From assembly GCA_934202525.1 (NCBI GenBank), contig CAKPYB010000032.1, positions 1 to 36,158 on the forward strand: 36,158 bases of DNA, written 5' to 3'. The position numbers and the translations under genes were made by a program. Below, piece by piece: positions 25,307 to 35,028 of this stretch (positions within the stretch are counted from its first letter, which is position 1; the number at the start of each line of letters is the position of its first letter). Under the pieces are notes generated by a model, which made no database searches, had not been told where the DNA came from, and saw nothing but the letters and a program-made list of their open reading frames with translations. This DNA comes from an uncultured Prevotella sp. Its GTDB lineage: Bacteria; Bacteroidota; Bacteroidia; Bacteroidales; Bacteroidaceae.

Positions 25307-27712
25307 CTAGAAAGGATAACCCACAGCGAAATGCAGACTCTGGGCATCCTTGAACCGACGGATGTTATAGATGCCATTCTTGCCGGTATCGTAAGGAACA
25401 TGCAGACCGATACCCCAGTCGACACGTATCACAAACATACCCATATCATAACGCACACCGACACCGGTGCCTACCGCCAGCTGCCGGAAGAATTTGTCTA
25501 CATCAAACTTGCCGAGCGGACTATACTCATGGTTGCGCAAGGTCCACACATTACCTGCATCCAGGAAAAGGGCTCCATAAAGATCGCCCCAAACCTTCTG
25601 ACGGTATTCCAGGTTCATCAGATACTTGATGTCGCCCGTCTGGTCGATATACGAATACTTGCTGTTGGTAGGCTGATACCTGCCCGGTCCGATACTCCGC
25701 ACATTAAAGGCACGCACACTGTTGGCACCACCGATATAGAACTGCTCATAATAAGGAGCATTCTCGGCATTGCCGTAACTCCAGATGATGCCGGCATTGA
25801 CATGTCCCACCAGCGTACCATCCTGGGTGATGCGCCAGTACTTCACGAAATCGGTCTCCAGTTTCAGGAACTGAGCAAACGGATTCTTGAACATCTTCTT
25901 GTCTTTCTCATTCCATCCCTTTCCAGCTGCCATATAGCCGAGCGACAGGATATTGGCTGCCTCGCTGATGGTGGTTGACCAGGTGATAGGATGGCGGTAA
26001 CGGCGCGGACTGCGATAAGTATAGGTGTAACTCATCTTCGGCACAAACTGGTCGCGCATCGATATCTGAAGATAAGGATGCAGGGCAAGGATGCTGTCGA
26101 AAGCTGCCGTGCGGCTGTTCATAAACTCATAAGAGAGAATGAGCGGGCTGAAAGAATGCTGATGCTGATAAGAGGTTGACCACGCATAGGTTAACTCGCC
26201 CGATGCCACATGACGCCGGAAGTAGCTGGCTCTGTTCAGCACATTCATCGAAGCCTTGATGTTAGTGGTTGGCACACCCCGATATCTGGTAGGCATGTGT
26301 CCGGCACGGTATCTGCGCTCATTCTGCTCCATCGTCCGGAACATATTCCAAGGCGTGATGATGCGAGGGAACTCTACTGATACATCCGATCCGTATTCAT
26401 AGGAATTGATACGGGTAGAACCTCCGCCAGCCTGACTGATGGTTTGCCACTCATGCGAACCATGCAAGTTGACAGAAAGTTTCTCGCCTCCATGAAAAGC
26501 ATTGCGCTTGGTAAGGCCCACAACCAGCTCCGGACCTACTCTACCGGTGGTTTTGCCACGGGCATTTGCCTCGACATAGAAATCGTATGGCTTATCGAAT
26601 ACCAGATCGATATTGGCATCCAAGGTATCACGGTATACTACATTGCCCAAGCTGTCAACGGTCTGCACCGAACGGGGAGTAAACTGGATGCTGGAATAGC
26701 TGAAGAGTCCCATTCCCTGAAGTCCGGTCTTGGCACGCTCCTCGGTACGTACCCGATACAGCTCACGGGGACGCAGGCGCAGACTCTGCAAAACGATGCC
26801 CGGACGTATCGGCATCTTTCTACCGTTATAATGGAAACTCAGAAAACGGCGCACAAAGGAATCCTTCAACTCCTCCATATACTGCTTTCTGAAATTAACA
26901 TTAATCTTTCCGATATACCATTGGCGGGTAGCCCTATCGTCCACACTGTCTGCCATCATCAGCCGCAACTGTACCTTGCCGGGCACATTCACGGTATCGG
27001 CAAGATAAGATGCATAACTGTTCTGATAGAAATAATAGCCCCTATTGCGGAACAGACGGGTGATGCGCTGGCGTTCCGATTCCATATTGGAGACATTGAA
27101 AGGACTCCCCTTCCGGATGAGTGCCTTGGCCATGGAAGCATCTATGAGCTGCTTGCTCTTGGCTGGGAAGTTGAGATAAGCCATCGAATCGAGCGTCCAG
27201 AGATGACCGAAGTCTACATGATAGGCAACCTTTGCCTTCTTCGGATTGCTCTGTGTCAGCACATCATAAGTCACCTTACCGTTAAAATAGCCATATTTAT
27301 CGAGCTGATGCTCAGCCACCTGTGCACGGAGCTGCGGATTCACATTCGCCATCAGCTTAGGTTTGGAACCGAACACCTTGGTTATCCACTTAGCCATAGC
27401 TCCATCCGACTGAGAGAAAGCATTCCATATCCACAGGCGCACAGGGAACGGTGTGCGGTAATAGCTGCTGCCAAACAAGGCACCGTTCGGAGCCGAAGCC
27501 AAGGCATACTCCATCTCAGCGATGGTAGAATCGGCATAGGCTCCCTTCTCGTAGTTCTTATACTCGATAGGTACCAGTCCCGTAAACAGCTGCTCATCGT
27601 CTTTCAGCGCACTGGTTGAAGAGCAACCCGTAATGAGCTGCCCCGACAACATCAGCAATGCTGCCATATATATAATAAGGTATAACCTGTTCTGCTGTTT
27701 CATATCGATCAT
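25307..27712 (-). CDS. tamL: TamL: lipoprotein member of the BamA/TamA (Omp85) family
   Basis: This 801-residue outer-membrane protein begins with a lipoprotein signal peptide (LMLSGQLITGCSS), which is the feature that separates TamL of Bacteroidetes from TamA. POTRA-type domains occupy roughly residues 90-370. The C-terminal ~400 residues form an Omp85 beta-barrel, with the typical FYIGGANSVRAFNVRSIGPG motif and a final strand ending in LHFAVGYPF. It should work with TamB to insert proteins or move lipids in the outer membrane. Its first ATG overlaps the tamB stop by one base (TAATG), so the pair is translationally coupled; a second in-frame ATG three codons on is an alternative start. Confidence 0.93.
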   Translation of the reverse strand: MIDMKQQNRLYLIIYMAALLMLSGQLITGCSSTSALKDDEQLFTGLVPIEYKNYEKGAYADSTIAEMEYALASAPNGALFGSSYYRTPFPVRLWIWNAFSQSDGAMAKWITKVFGSKPKLMANVNPQLRAQVAEHQLDKYGYFNGKVTYDVLTQSNPKKAKVAYHVDFGHLWTLDSMAYLNFPAKSKQLIDASMAKALIRKGSPFNVSNMESERQRITRLFRNRGYYFYQNSYASYLADTVNVPGKVQLRLMMADSVDDRATRQWYIGKINVNFRKQYMEELKDSFVRRFLSFHYNGRKMPIRPGIVLQSLRLRPRELYRVRTEERAKTGLQGMGLFSYSSIQFTPRSVQTVDSLGNVVYRDTLDANIDLVFDKPYDFYVEANARGKTTGRVGPELVVGLTKRNAFHGGEKLSVNLHGSHEWQTISQAGGGSTRINSYEYGSDVSVEFPRIITPWNMFRTMEQNERRYRAGHMPTRYRGVPTTNIKASMNVLNRASYFRRHVASGELTYAWSTSYQHQHSFSPLILSYEFMNSRTAAFDSILALHPYLQISMRDQFVPKMSYTYTYRSPRRYRHPITWSTTISEAANILSLGYMAAGKGWNEKDKKMFKNPFAQFLKLETDFVKYWRITQDGTLVGHVNAGIIWSYGNAENAPYYEQFYIGGANSVRAFNVRSIGPGRYQPTNSKYSYIDQTGDIKYLMNLEYRQKVWGDLYGALFLDAGNVWTLRNHEYSPLGKFDVDKFFRQLAVGTGVGVRYDMGMFVIRVDWGIGLHVPYDTGKNGIYNIRRFKDAQSLHFAVGYPF

Positions 27713-30700
27713 TACTTTTCGTTAAGTTTCAATGGGTCAAAGGCCTTTGTTCTGGCTTTCTCCATCGTATCCTTCTTTTCATTCGTACTCTTCTTCTCCG
27801 CAGCATTCTTCATCATTGGGGCTGAAGGTATCTGCTGCTTATCGTTCTTCAAACGGAAGATGTCTTTGAAGTGCTGCAACTTTCTCTGCCATTTGAAACC
27901 GAATCCATACTCACCAATCAAACCTTCGAGCCAATCGTAGGTATTGTTGTTGTAGAATGCACGGATATACTGGCTCGCACCTTCGTTGAGACGGTACTGC
28001 AATTCGATATTGTTGAAGAATGCATCATCATTGTTGGCTGCATTCTCCACTTCTGCACCAGTAGAAACCTTGCCGCCCACACTGAAACTCAAACGGTTGT
28101 TGAAGAACCGCTTGGCAAACTTAAAGTTGTAATCGGTGTGCATGGCACCTGCTGCATTGGTAGAGTTATCTACCGACATACCGACATCCACACCCACAGA
28201 ACGCATCGCTGAACCTGCAATATTATTGATCTCTGAGTTGAGGAATGAGGTCAAGGCACTGTTCATGGAGAACGAATTGGTATTTCCGTTGGCAAGATAC
28301 ATGCCCGAAGCCAGCATCGTAATGGCTATCTTTCCCCGCTCTTCGATACTCATCGTGTTCAGTTCATCCTGCAAGGTGGCATCGTTTGGAGAGGAAACGA
28401 TAAACTGGATACCTGGCTTATTCAATGTCTGTGAGAGTTTTACACCACAAATGAAATCTACCGAGCGACCTGTTCCCTGTCCCTCGTTCACCGTCGTCCT
28501 GACATTCTCTGTTGCCGTGATGTTCAAGGTCGGGTTGAACGGATCGCCGTTAAACTCGATGTAGCTGCCGTCCTGGATATCAAACGTCTTCAGCGGAATG
28601 ATAGGCAACGAATATTTCATCTTACCATTGTTCAGGGTGTACTTGCCCGTGATGCCGATGCCGTCGACCGAATTGTAAGTCATCGTCAGATTACCACCGC
28701 CCATCAGGTCGATGTAGTTGGTCTGGTCGGCATTCAATGCACAGAGGATATGAGCCGACTCGTCTATCGACATGCCCAACATCATGTTCAATCCTTCCAG
28801 TGCCGGACGCTCGACAACGACAGGCTTGCCACTCTTGAAATTCGTAAACTTCACCAGCTCATCGAGCTGCGTATCAGTAGTCAGTTCCGATTCTTTCAGC
28901 ACATACGTCATATCCGTATTGCCGAGGACATCCAGTTTACCCTGCATCTTCAGATTGCTTACCGGTCCGCGCATCGCACCATAGAAGTTGACATACGCCT
29001 TGCCGAAAGCCTCGGAACGGGCATTCTCCTTGGCATCAATCAGCAGAAAGTTCTGTGCTCGCATCCGGATATCGAGCATCATCTTCTCTATATTCGTAAA
29101 GTCGAGACTGCCCTGGATATTGAGCGGACTCTCATTGTTGGCATACATCATGAAGTTTTCGAAGAGCAACTTGCTGCCGATGATACGGACCGGATCGTTG
29201 GCAAAACGCATCGTGATACCATACGGCACACTGACGAGATAAGCCGAATCCAGATATACTTCGCCCTCTACATCCAACTGGCTCAAGGCACCCTTCAAGC
29301 TCAACTTACCTTCGCCATATCCCTTCAGACCCATAATCTGGTCAGGAACAAAACCGTTAACAAAATGCAGAGGCAACTTCTCCATACCCACTTCGGCATC
29401 GAGATAACCGTTACCTTCCGACTTGTAAGTACCCTTCACGGTAGCCACTTCTTCGCCCTCATAGCTGAGGAAGCCATCTACATAATGAGACCCATCGCTC
29501 TTTGGCATGTAAACGAATTCAGTACCGACATCTCCCATCGGACACTTTTCGTAAACCATATTGTCGATGTTCAGATTAGAAGAAACCGAGAGTTCATCCT
29601 TGGTCTGGATAATATGGAAGTCGCCGTCAAGAATACCCGAGATATCAGGCATATAAGGAATCACGCTGAGCACTTTATCCAGATTAAACTGGCTCATGCT
29701 CACCGTAAGATCCTGCAGCGCTTCTTCATTTTCATCATTGCTGTATATGCGGATACCCATGCCGTTGGCTGCCTTCAGAATCAGATTGGCAGAAACACGG
29801 TCGTCATTGCCCAACATCAGATAGTTGTCATCGTTGGCAGTAAACTTCTTGTAACCCAGGATAGGATGGGTATCAATGAGTGAAATCTTCACGCCGTTTT
29901 CCAGCAACAGCGCCTCCAGACCCACATCTACACCCAATCTGTTTTTGGCATCATAGATGCGGGCATCGATATTGGAACCCTTCTCCTGCAGTTCGCCCTC
30001 TACCTGTGCCCGGAACACATACTGAGGATTATGCTTGTTGTTCTGAACACGGGCTGCATAGCGGATGGTATCGCCCTCAGTCTTCACCAAGGCACGGATC
30101 GTATCCAACTGCATGCCACTCGCTACCAGTGAATCGATGTTGAGATAACCATTGACACCCGTTACAGGCGACATATTCATCTTCATATCCACCGTCTTGA
30201 AATCATAACCGCAGTAAGCGATGAAACGGGAAATGAAATTGTCCTTTCCGGTGGTAAGATAAACATGACCGAACGGGAACTGGCTTCGAATCTTTACCTG
30301 ATCAATATGACGGTTCCTGAGCTGATGAGCCAATTCTTTCTGCAAACCGGCAAAACGGCTCATCAACTGCTTATAGCCTCCGTGTACATCCATGTTGAGA
30401 TGGAAGTCGCCGCAATCGATGACTGCGTGCGTGGTATCTCTGCGGGTAAAGACATCAGCGTCAACACCCACCGGACGGTAATTCTTTTCTGCCGTACGAA
30501 CCGTAATATCACTCATCGAGGCCATGATGTCGTGACTGTCTTTCAGGTCTGACCTGATATCCATGTGGCCGCAGAGCGACAGGCGCATCGGCGTCTTCGT
30601 TACCTCAAGCGAATAAAGATTCACATCGCGGACATCTGCCACCAGGGTAGCCTCCAGTTTCTTGGAATTCGTAAGCGCATCAAGGCTGACGAGCCCCGTA

Positions 30701-32478
30701 AGATACTGGTTCTTGCTGTCGATATCGGCATGCACCTTACCATTAGCAACGTGAGCCACTGCCAATACATGATCCAGTTTGTATTTGCCATACTGAATCT
30801 GGTTTACCTGTGCCTTAGCCTGCAATCGGGTACGCGGAGAGAGGAAATCAGTTCCCACACCCTTCGCCTCCAATGAGCCGGTGAAAGAATGCAAATCCTG
30901 TTTTGGCAGGAAATGCTTTGCCTGGATGTTGTGCGCCTGAATCTTAGCCTGATAAGCCAGATGGTTCATATCGATGCTGCCGTCTTTCCGGGTCTTCGCA
31001 TCTATCTTGGCATCTACCCTCATTCTGCCACGACCTTCGGTAATGGCGAGTCGGGTAGCATATCTGGAGCCGTCTGCCTGAATGTTTCCTCGGATTCCGA
31101 TACCGCTAGGCACACGTATCTCCTGCATCAGAGAAGGGTCAAGCATGGCGGTAACGAAATCCAGATGATAGGTACGGGCGTTCAGATCTACATTTGCCTT
31201 CAGACGGTTCATATCCGTCAGGTTACCCAATTTTCCATCAGCACTCAGTTCGAAGGCTGTAGGCAGCGACAGTTTCAAGCCCGAGAAAGATGCCTGCTGC
31301 ATATTTCCCTTGAACGAACCTTCTATCTTCATCGGATAGAATGGCCATTTCTTCTTCATGGCACTTGGGAAGGCATCGCCTGCAAAGAGGAACAGGTCTG
31401 AACGGCCCAGAGCACCCTTCAGCTGTGCCATCAACTTGCCAGGATTCCTGTCAGCAAAGGCGTTCATATCCATATCCACCGTTGCCTGCAACTGGGAGTA
31501 TGGGGTACGGAGACAGATATCAGGCAACTGCAACTTCACGGAATCCATTACGAATCTGCCATAGAGCTGGTCTACCTGCAAACCGCTTTTCTCCTTAAAC
31601 CGGGCTTCACGAATCTTGACATCTATCTTTGAATCGCAATAATAGAAAGAGTCTGCCTTCAAAGCCAGGGCCGACAGGGCGATATGGTTGAAGTCCATGT
31701 CCGATACCGGACGGATATAGTTTTGGTCATAGTTCACCTTGCCGTTCTTCCAGTCAAGATGGCCTACCTGATAAAGTCCTTTGTAAAGGTCGAGATAGGT
31801 AGTCTGCGCCACCGCATCTCCAAAGTAAGCATTCACCTGAAGAGTATCTCCAGGCATGTGTAATACAAAATCAGTGTTCTTCAGTTTCAGTTTTTCGATA
31901 TTCACCTTCCAGAAATTGGTACTAGGCGTAGTATCCGGCGGCACCGTATCGCTCAACTCTACCGAGAGTCGGGCATCAGCCAACAGGGCATGATTCACCC
32001 TGACCTTCTCCTTACCGAGGTCAATGCCATGAGCCTTCAGGCGCAGATTACCTACATTGCCCCTGATTCTTGCTTCGTGAATAAAATTAGTGGTATTCAC
32101 CTTCATCTGGGTGAAATTGAGTTCATCCACCATGACTTGACTTTCGAAAAGAGGCAACAACTGTACGTCTACCACCATCTTCTGGATGTCGGCAACGGTA
32201 TCTCTCTTATTTCTTAAAGCCAAGTTTGGGGAATTCTTGAGTGAGTCGATTGGCTGAAGTACCTTTACGCCTTCCACTCCCAGTTTCAGAGGGAAGACGA
32301 GGCGTACTTGCTTTACCGAAATATCCATACCCGTCGACTCAGAGGCATAAGCAGCCACTTGCTTTACCGCCCAATTCTGAACAGGTGGCAGATAAAGCAG
32401 AATGGATAACAACAAGATGAGCACCAATGGAGTCAACACCGTGATTCCTGCCCATTTCGCATACCTCTTCATAAGCAT
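27712..32478 (-). CDS. tamB: TamB (translocation and assembly module, DUF490 domain)
   Basis: This 1588-residue protein has one N-terminal inner-membrane helix (about 11-31, VLTPLVLILLLSILLYLPPV) followed by a very long periplasmic beta-rich region, and a C-terminal DUF490-type part (about 1150-1500) with motifs such as LNNGKMKYSLPIIPLKTFDI and NPTLNITATENVRT. It is the periplasm-spanning partner of the TamA/TamL barrel and belongs to the AsmA-like/bridge-like lipid transporter group. The C-terminal ~90 residues (KNDKQQIPSAPMMKNAAEKK onward) are charged and repetitive, an extra tail. It is the second-to-last gene of the probable tetR operon, 12 bp after the pseudouridine synthase gene. Confidence 0.95.
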   Translation of the reverse strand: MLMKRYAKWAGITVLTPLVLILLLSILLYLPPVQNWAVKQVAAYASESTGMDISVKQVRLVFPLKLGVEGVKVLQPIDSLKNSPNLALRNKRDTVADIQKMVVDVQLLPLFESQVMVDELNFTQMKVNTTNFIHEARIRGNVGNLRLKAHGIDLGKEKVRVNHALLADARLSVELSDTVPPDTTPSTNFWKVNIEKLKLKNTDFVLHMPGDTLQVNAYFGDAVAQTTYLDLYKGLYQVGHLDWKNGKVNYDQNYIRPVSDMDFNHIALSALALKADSFYYCDSKIDVKIREARFKEKSGLQVDQLYGRFVMDSVKLQLPDICLRTPYSQLQATVDMDMNAFADRNPGKLMAQLKGALGRSDLFLFAGDAFPSAMKKKWPFYPMKIEGSFKGNMQQASFSGLKLSLPTAFELSADGKLGNLTDMNRLKANVDLNARTYHLDFVTAMLDPSLMQEIRVPSGIGIRGNIQADGSRYATRLAITEGRGRMRVDAKIDAKTRKDGSIDMNHLAYQAKIQAHNIQAKHFLPKQDLHSFTGSLEAKGVGTDFLSPRTRLQAKAQVNQIQYGKYKLDHVLAVAHVANGKVHADIDSKNQYLTGLVSLDALTNSKKLEATLVADVRDVNLYSLEVTKTPMRLSLCGHMDIRSDLKDSHDIMASMSDITVRTAEKNYRPVGVDADVFTRRDTTHAVIDCGDFHLNMDVHGGYKQLMSRFAGLQKELAHQLRNRHIDQVKIRSQFPFGHVYLTTGKDNFISRFIAYCGYDFKTVDMKMNMSPVTGVNGYLNIDSLVASGMQLDTIRALVKTEGDTIRYAARVQNNKHNPQYVFRAQVEGELQEKGSNIDARIYDAKNRLGVDVGLEALLLENGVKISLIDTHPILGYKKFTANDDNYLMLGNDDRVSANLILKAANGMGIRIYSNDENEEALQDLTVSMSQFNLDKVLSVIPYMPDISGILDGDFHIIQTKDELSVSSNLNIDNMVYEKCPMGDVGTEFVYMPKSDGSHYVDGFLSYEGEEVATVKGTYKSEGNGYLDAEVGMEKLPLHFVNGFVPDQIMGLKGYGEGKLSLKGALSQLDVEGEVYLDSAYLVSVPYGITMRFANDPVRIIGSKLLFENFMMYANNESPLNIQGSLDFTNIEKMMLDIRMRAQNFLLIDAKENARSEAFGKAYVNFYGAMRGPVSNLKMQGKLDVLGNTDMTYVLKESELTTDTQLDELVKFTNFKSGKPVVVERPALEGLNMMLGMSIDESAHILCALNADQTNYIDLMGGGNLTMTYNSVDGIGITGKYTLNNGKMKYSLPIIPLKTFDIQDGSYIEFNGDPFNPTLNITATENVRTTVNEGQGTGRSVDFICGVKLSQTLNKPGIQFIVSSPNDATLQDELNTMSIEERGKIAITMLASGMYLANGNTNSFSMNSALTSFLNSEINNIAGSAMRSVGVDVGMSVDNSTNAAGAMHTDYNFKFAKRFFNNRLSFSVGGKVSTGAEVENAANNDDAFFNNIELQYRLNEGASQYIRAFYNNNTYDWLEGLIGEYGFGFKWQRKLQHFKDIFRLKNDKQQIPSAPMMKNAAEKKSTNEKKDTMEKARTKAFDPLKLNEK

Positions 32479-32490
32479 GGATTTTTTGAG

Positions 32491-33159
32491 TTAGGGTGCA
32501 ATAGCCCGCCAAAGATTATCATCCGGCAGCGGAGCCTCTGCTACTATTGTTTCTTTAGACACAGGATGAACAAATTCTACTCTGTGTGAGAGGAGAGAAA
32601 TACTGCCATCTGCATTGCTACGTGGAGAACCGTATTTCAGATCTCCCTTGATAGGACATCCCATCTTGGCAAGCTGGCATCTTATCTGATGATGACGACC
32701 CGTCATCAAGTTCACCTCCAGAAGTGTATAATGGTCTGTATGACCTATCACCTTATACTTCAATATCGCTTTCTTCGAGTTTTTCACCTCATGGTCGTAA
32801 GCATAACTCTTATTCTGCTTTTCATTTCTTACAATCCAATGGGTGAGCGTAGCCTCAGGTTCCTTTGGCATATTCTTCACGATTGCCCAATAGGTTTTGT
32901 GAACTTCGCCATCCCGGAACATATTGTTCAGACGGCTCAATGCCTTAGAAGTCTTGGCAAATACGACCAAACCCGAAACTGGACGGTCAAGGCGATGCAC
33001 CACACCGAGAAATACATTTCCCGGCTTGTGATACTTCTCCTTGATGTACTGTTTCACAGTCTCCGAGAGAGGTTCGTCGCCGGTCTTGTCGCCCTGCACG
33101 ATTTCGCCACTTCTCTTAGAGACTATGATTATATGGTTGTCTTCGTAAACTACCTGCAT
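32491..33159 (-). CDS. RluA family pseudouridine synthase
   Basis: This 222-residue RNA-modifying enzyme isomerises uridine to pseudouridine in rRNA or tRNA. The catalytic motif is HRLDRPVSG, with D58 as the nucleophile. Further family elements are KTYWAIVKN and TGRHHQIRCQLAKMG. It has no S4 domain and is short, so it belongs with RluA- or RluC-like proteins of minimal form; the target site cannot be assigned. It lies 29 bp after fabG and 12 bp before tamB. Confidence 0.93.
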   Translation of the reverse strand: MQVVYEDNHIIIVSKRSGEIVQGDKTGDEPLSETVKQYIKEKYHKPGNVFLGVVHRLDRPVSGLVVFAKTSKALSRLNNMFRDGEVHKTYWAIVKNMPKEPEATLTHWIVRNEKQNKSYAYDHEVKNSKKAILKYKVIGHTDHYTLLEVNLMTGRHHQIRCQLAKMGCPIKGDLKYGSPRSNADGSISLLSHRVEFVHPVSKETIVAEAPLPDDNLWRAIAP

Positions 33160-33188
33160 GTTTTATCAATAAAACGATTGCCGAGAGA

Positions 33189-33947
33189 TTACATGTTCAT
33201 ACCACCGTCGATCTGAATAACCTGACCGCTTACATAGCTAGACAAGTCGGAAGCGAGGAAGAGGCAAACATTTGCGATATCCTCAGTCTGACCACCACGA
33301 CGCAATGGAATCTTCTTCATCCAGTCCTTGCGGATTTCCTCAGGCAACTGTGCAGTCATTGCTGTCTCGATGAAACCAGGAGCTACGGCATTAGCACGTA
33401 CACCCTTAGGACCCAACTCCTGAGCGATAGACTTAGCCAAAGCAATCATACCAGCCTTAGAAGCTGCATAGTTGCACTGACCTGCATTACCATGAACACC
33501 TACTACAGAAGCCATGTTGATGATAGAACCACCACGCTGACGAAGCATGATTGGAGAGCAAGCATGAATGAAGTTGAAGGCTGACTTCAAGTTTACATTC
33601 AAAACAGCATCCCACTGAGCCTCGCTCATACGGAGCATCAAACCGTCCTTGGTGATACCTGCATTGTTAACCAGAATATCGATAGAACCGAAGTCCTCAT
33701 GAATCTGCTTAACTGTCTTCTGTGTCTCCTCGAAATCTGCTGCATTACCAGCATAAGCACGACAGGTTACACCAAGAGCCTCAATCTCCTTACGAGTAGC
33801 TTCCAAACCGGCAGCCATATCGTCGTTGAGTACGAGGTCTGTAAATGCGATGTTAGCGCCCTCAGAGGCGAACTTCATAGCGACAGCCTTACCGATGCCG
33901 CGAGCAGCACCTGTTACAAGGGCTGTTTTACCACTTAATAATCCCAT
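33189..33947 (-). CDS. fabG: 3-oxoacyl-[acyl-carrier-protein] reductase (FabG)
   Basis: This 252-residue cytoplasmic short-chain dehydrogenase reduces 3-oxoacyl-ACP with NADPH in fatty acid synthesis. The nucleotide-binding loop is TGAARGIGKA (12-21), the NNAG motif is at 94-97, and the catalytic residues are N119, S147, Y160 and K164. The C-terminal end GQVIQIDGGMNM is typical. It starts 51 bp after the stop of the TetR-family gene on the same strand, and no promoter is seen in this gap, so it is likely cotranscribed with the regulator and under its control. Confidence 0.94.
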   Translation of the reverse strand: MGLLSGKTALVTGAARGIGKAVAMKFASEGANIAFTDLVLNDDMAAGLEATRKEIEALGVTCRAYAGNAADFEETQKTVKQIHEDFGSIDILVNNAGITKDGLMLRMSEAQWDAVLNVNLKSAFNFIHACSPIMLRQRGGSIINMASVVGVHGNAGQCNYAASKAGMIALAKSIAQELGPKGVRANAVAPGFIETAMTAQLPEEIRKDWMKKIPLRRGGQTEDIANVCLFLASDLSSYVSGQVIQIDGGMNM

Positions 33948-33998
33948 TTCTTTCTTATTTAATTAATTATCAATTAGTTACGTATTTACTATCTTTAT

Positions 33999-34595
33999 TT
34001 AGAGTTTCAAGCCCGACTTTCCCAAGGCACCATAAACCACCTTGGCAACCAGAGGTTTGCTCGACTCCACATTCATGCCATGGCCCAAACGTCCATAGAT
34101 AAATGGAACCTCGAGACCTTTGATACAATAGTGAGTAATATCGGCCACCAGATCGATGTTATCAATATCAAACTCACCATCTTCTCTTCCTTCAGCATAA
34201 ATTCTTCTGAGAATCTCTATTTCGTCTTCATCGAAGTTTTTTCTCGCCTTCTCAACCATCCAGATATTCCGGAAGAACTCAGCACGGAGGTTACCGTTTC
34301 TTACAACCGTTTCCTTGATCATACTGAGGTGAGTATAGATAAGCTCGATGATTTTATCCTGTGGACGCATCTTGCAATTAGCAACCTCGTCCAACTTATC
34401 CGAAAGACGCTCCAACTCTGATTCTATCACCGCGTAATAGACATCCTCCTTCCTACTGAAATAAGTATAAAGCGTACGTCTACCCTTACCAGAAGCTACA
34501 GCAATATCATTCATCGTAGTATTTGCTATACCATTCTTAGCAAAGAGTTGTCGTGCGACATCTACCAGTTTTTGTCTTGTTTTGGATACTGACAT
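33999..34595 (-). CDS. TetR family transcriptional regulator
   Basis: This 198-residue DNA-binding protein has the TetR helix-turn-helix at about residues 8-54 (RQLFAKNGIANTTMNDIAVA, then SGKGRRTLYTYFSRKEDVYY). The remaining ~145 residues form the variable helical ligand-binding part. Its promoter contains a perfect 16-bp palindrome in the spacer, so self-repression is likely. The ligand is unknown; its position before fabG makes a fatty acyl molecule a reasonable guess and nothing more. Confidence 0.93.
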   Translation of the reverse strand: MSVSKTRQKLVDVARQLFAKNGIANTTMNDIAVASGKGRRTLYTYFSRKEDVYYAVIESELERLSDKLDEVANCKMRPQDKIIELIYTHLSMIKETVVRNGNLRAEFFRNIWMVEKARKNFDEDEIEILRRIYAEGREDGEFDIDNIDLVADITHYCIKGLEVPFIYGRLGHGMNVESSKPLVAKVVYGALGKSGLKL

Positions 34596-34643
34596 ATTGA
34601 AGCCCTTCCTTTTTTATTAATTGCACATAAAAATATTATTGTG

Positions 34644-34675
34644 CAAAAGTAGCACTTTAATTCGAATTAAACAAA
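34644..34675 (-). promoter_or_regulatory. Promoter of the tetR-fabG-rluA-tamB-tamL unit
   Basis: On the minus strand TTTG (34675-34672) and TACTTTTG (34651-34644) are exactly 20 bp apart. It lies 49 bp upstream of the TetR start. No other convincing promoter is seen between here and the end of tamL. Confidence 0.82.
34656..34671. promoter_or_regulatory. Palindromic operator inside the tetR promoter
   Basis: TTTAATTCGAATTAAA is a perfect 16-bp palindrome that fills most of the 20-bp spacer of the promoter. A repressor bound here would block the sigma factor, the usual layout for a self-regulating TetR protein. Confidence 0.75.
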
Positions 34676-34706
34676 TATTTAATGTTAAATTAATAAATTA
34701 GGGCAT

Positions 34707-34749
34707 AAAAAAATCGGATAAGATGTTGTTGACCAACTTCTTACCCGAT
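34707..34749 (-). terminator. Terminator after the initiator tRNA
   Basis: Arms 34740-34749 and 34713-34722 pair over 10 bp (one G-U), with GTTG/CAAC pairing inside. Seven T follow on the minus strand (A run at 34707-34713). Confidence 0.9.
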
Positions 34750-34755
34750 CATTTG

Positions 34756-34828
34756 TTGCGGCGGCAGGACTCGAACATGCGACCTCCAGGTTATGAGCCT
34801 GGCGAGCTACCAACTGCTCCACACCGCG
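34756..34828 (-). tRNA. tRNA-Met (CAT), initiator type
   Basis: The 73-nt gene folds as a full cloverleaf. Initiator marks are C1 opposite A72 (no pair), A11-T24 in the D stem and the loop CTCATAA. Two features are odd: the anticodon stem reads CCAGG/CCTGG, so the third G-C pair of the usual GGG/CCC run is A-T, and the T stem GCATG/CCTGC has a T-C mismatch. The CCA end is not encoded. It has its own promoter and terminator. Confidence 0.93.
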
Positions 34829-34859
34829 ATATAATCAACACATTTCTGAATTGCGAGTG

Positions 34860-34891
34860 CAAAGGTACGACTTTTTTCTGACTTCACCAAA
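34860..34891 (-). promoter_or_regulatory. Promoter of the initiator tRNA
   Basis: On the minus strand TTTG (34891-34888) and TACCTTTG (34867-34860) are 20 bp apart, about 30 bp upstream of the tRNA 5' end. Confidence 0.8.
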
Positions 34892-34973
34892 CAAATTGTC
34901 AGAAATCTGCATATATTTAACAGTTATTAAACAGAATAGCAACAAAACGTACATAAAAGAGGCGAAAACGAGT

Positions 34974-35013
34974 AAAAAGCAAGCCCGATTGCTCTTTTTC
35001 AGAGCAATCGGGC
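34974..35013 (-). terminator. Terminator after the lytic transglycosylase gene
   Basis: A perfect 13-bp stem (34983-34995 with 35001-35013) with a 5-nt loop is followed on the minus strand by CTTGC and a short T run. It lies 16 bp after the stop codon. Confidence 0.9.
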
Positions 35014-35028
35014 CTTATGGAAAAAGAA

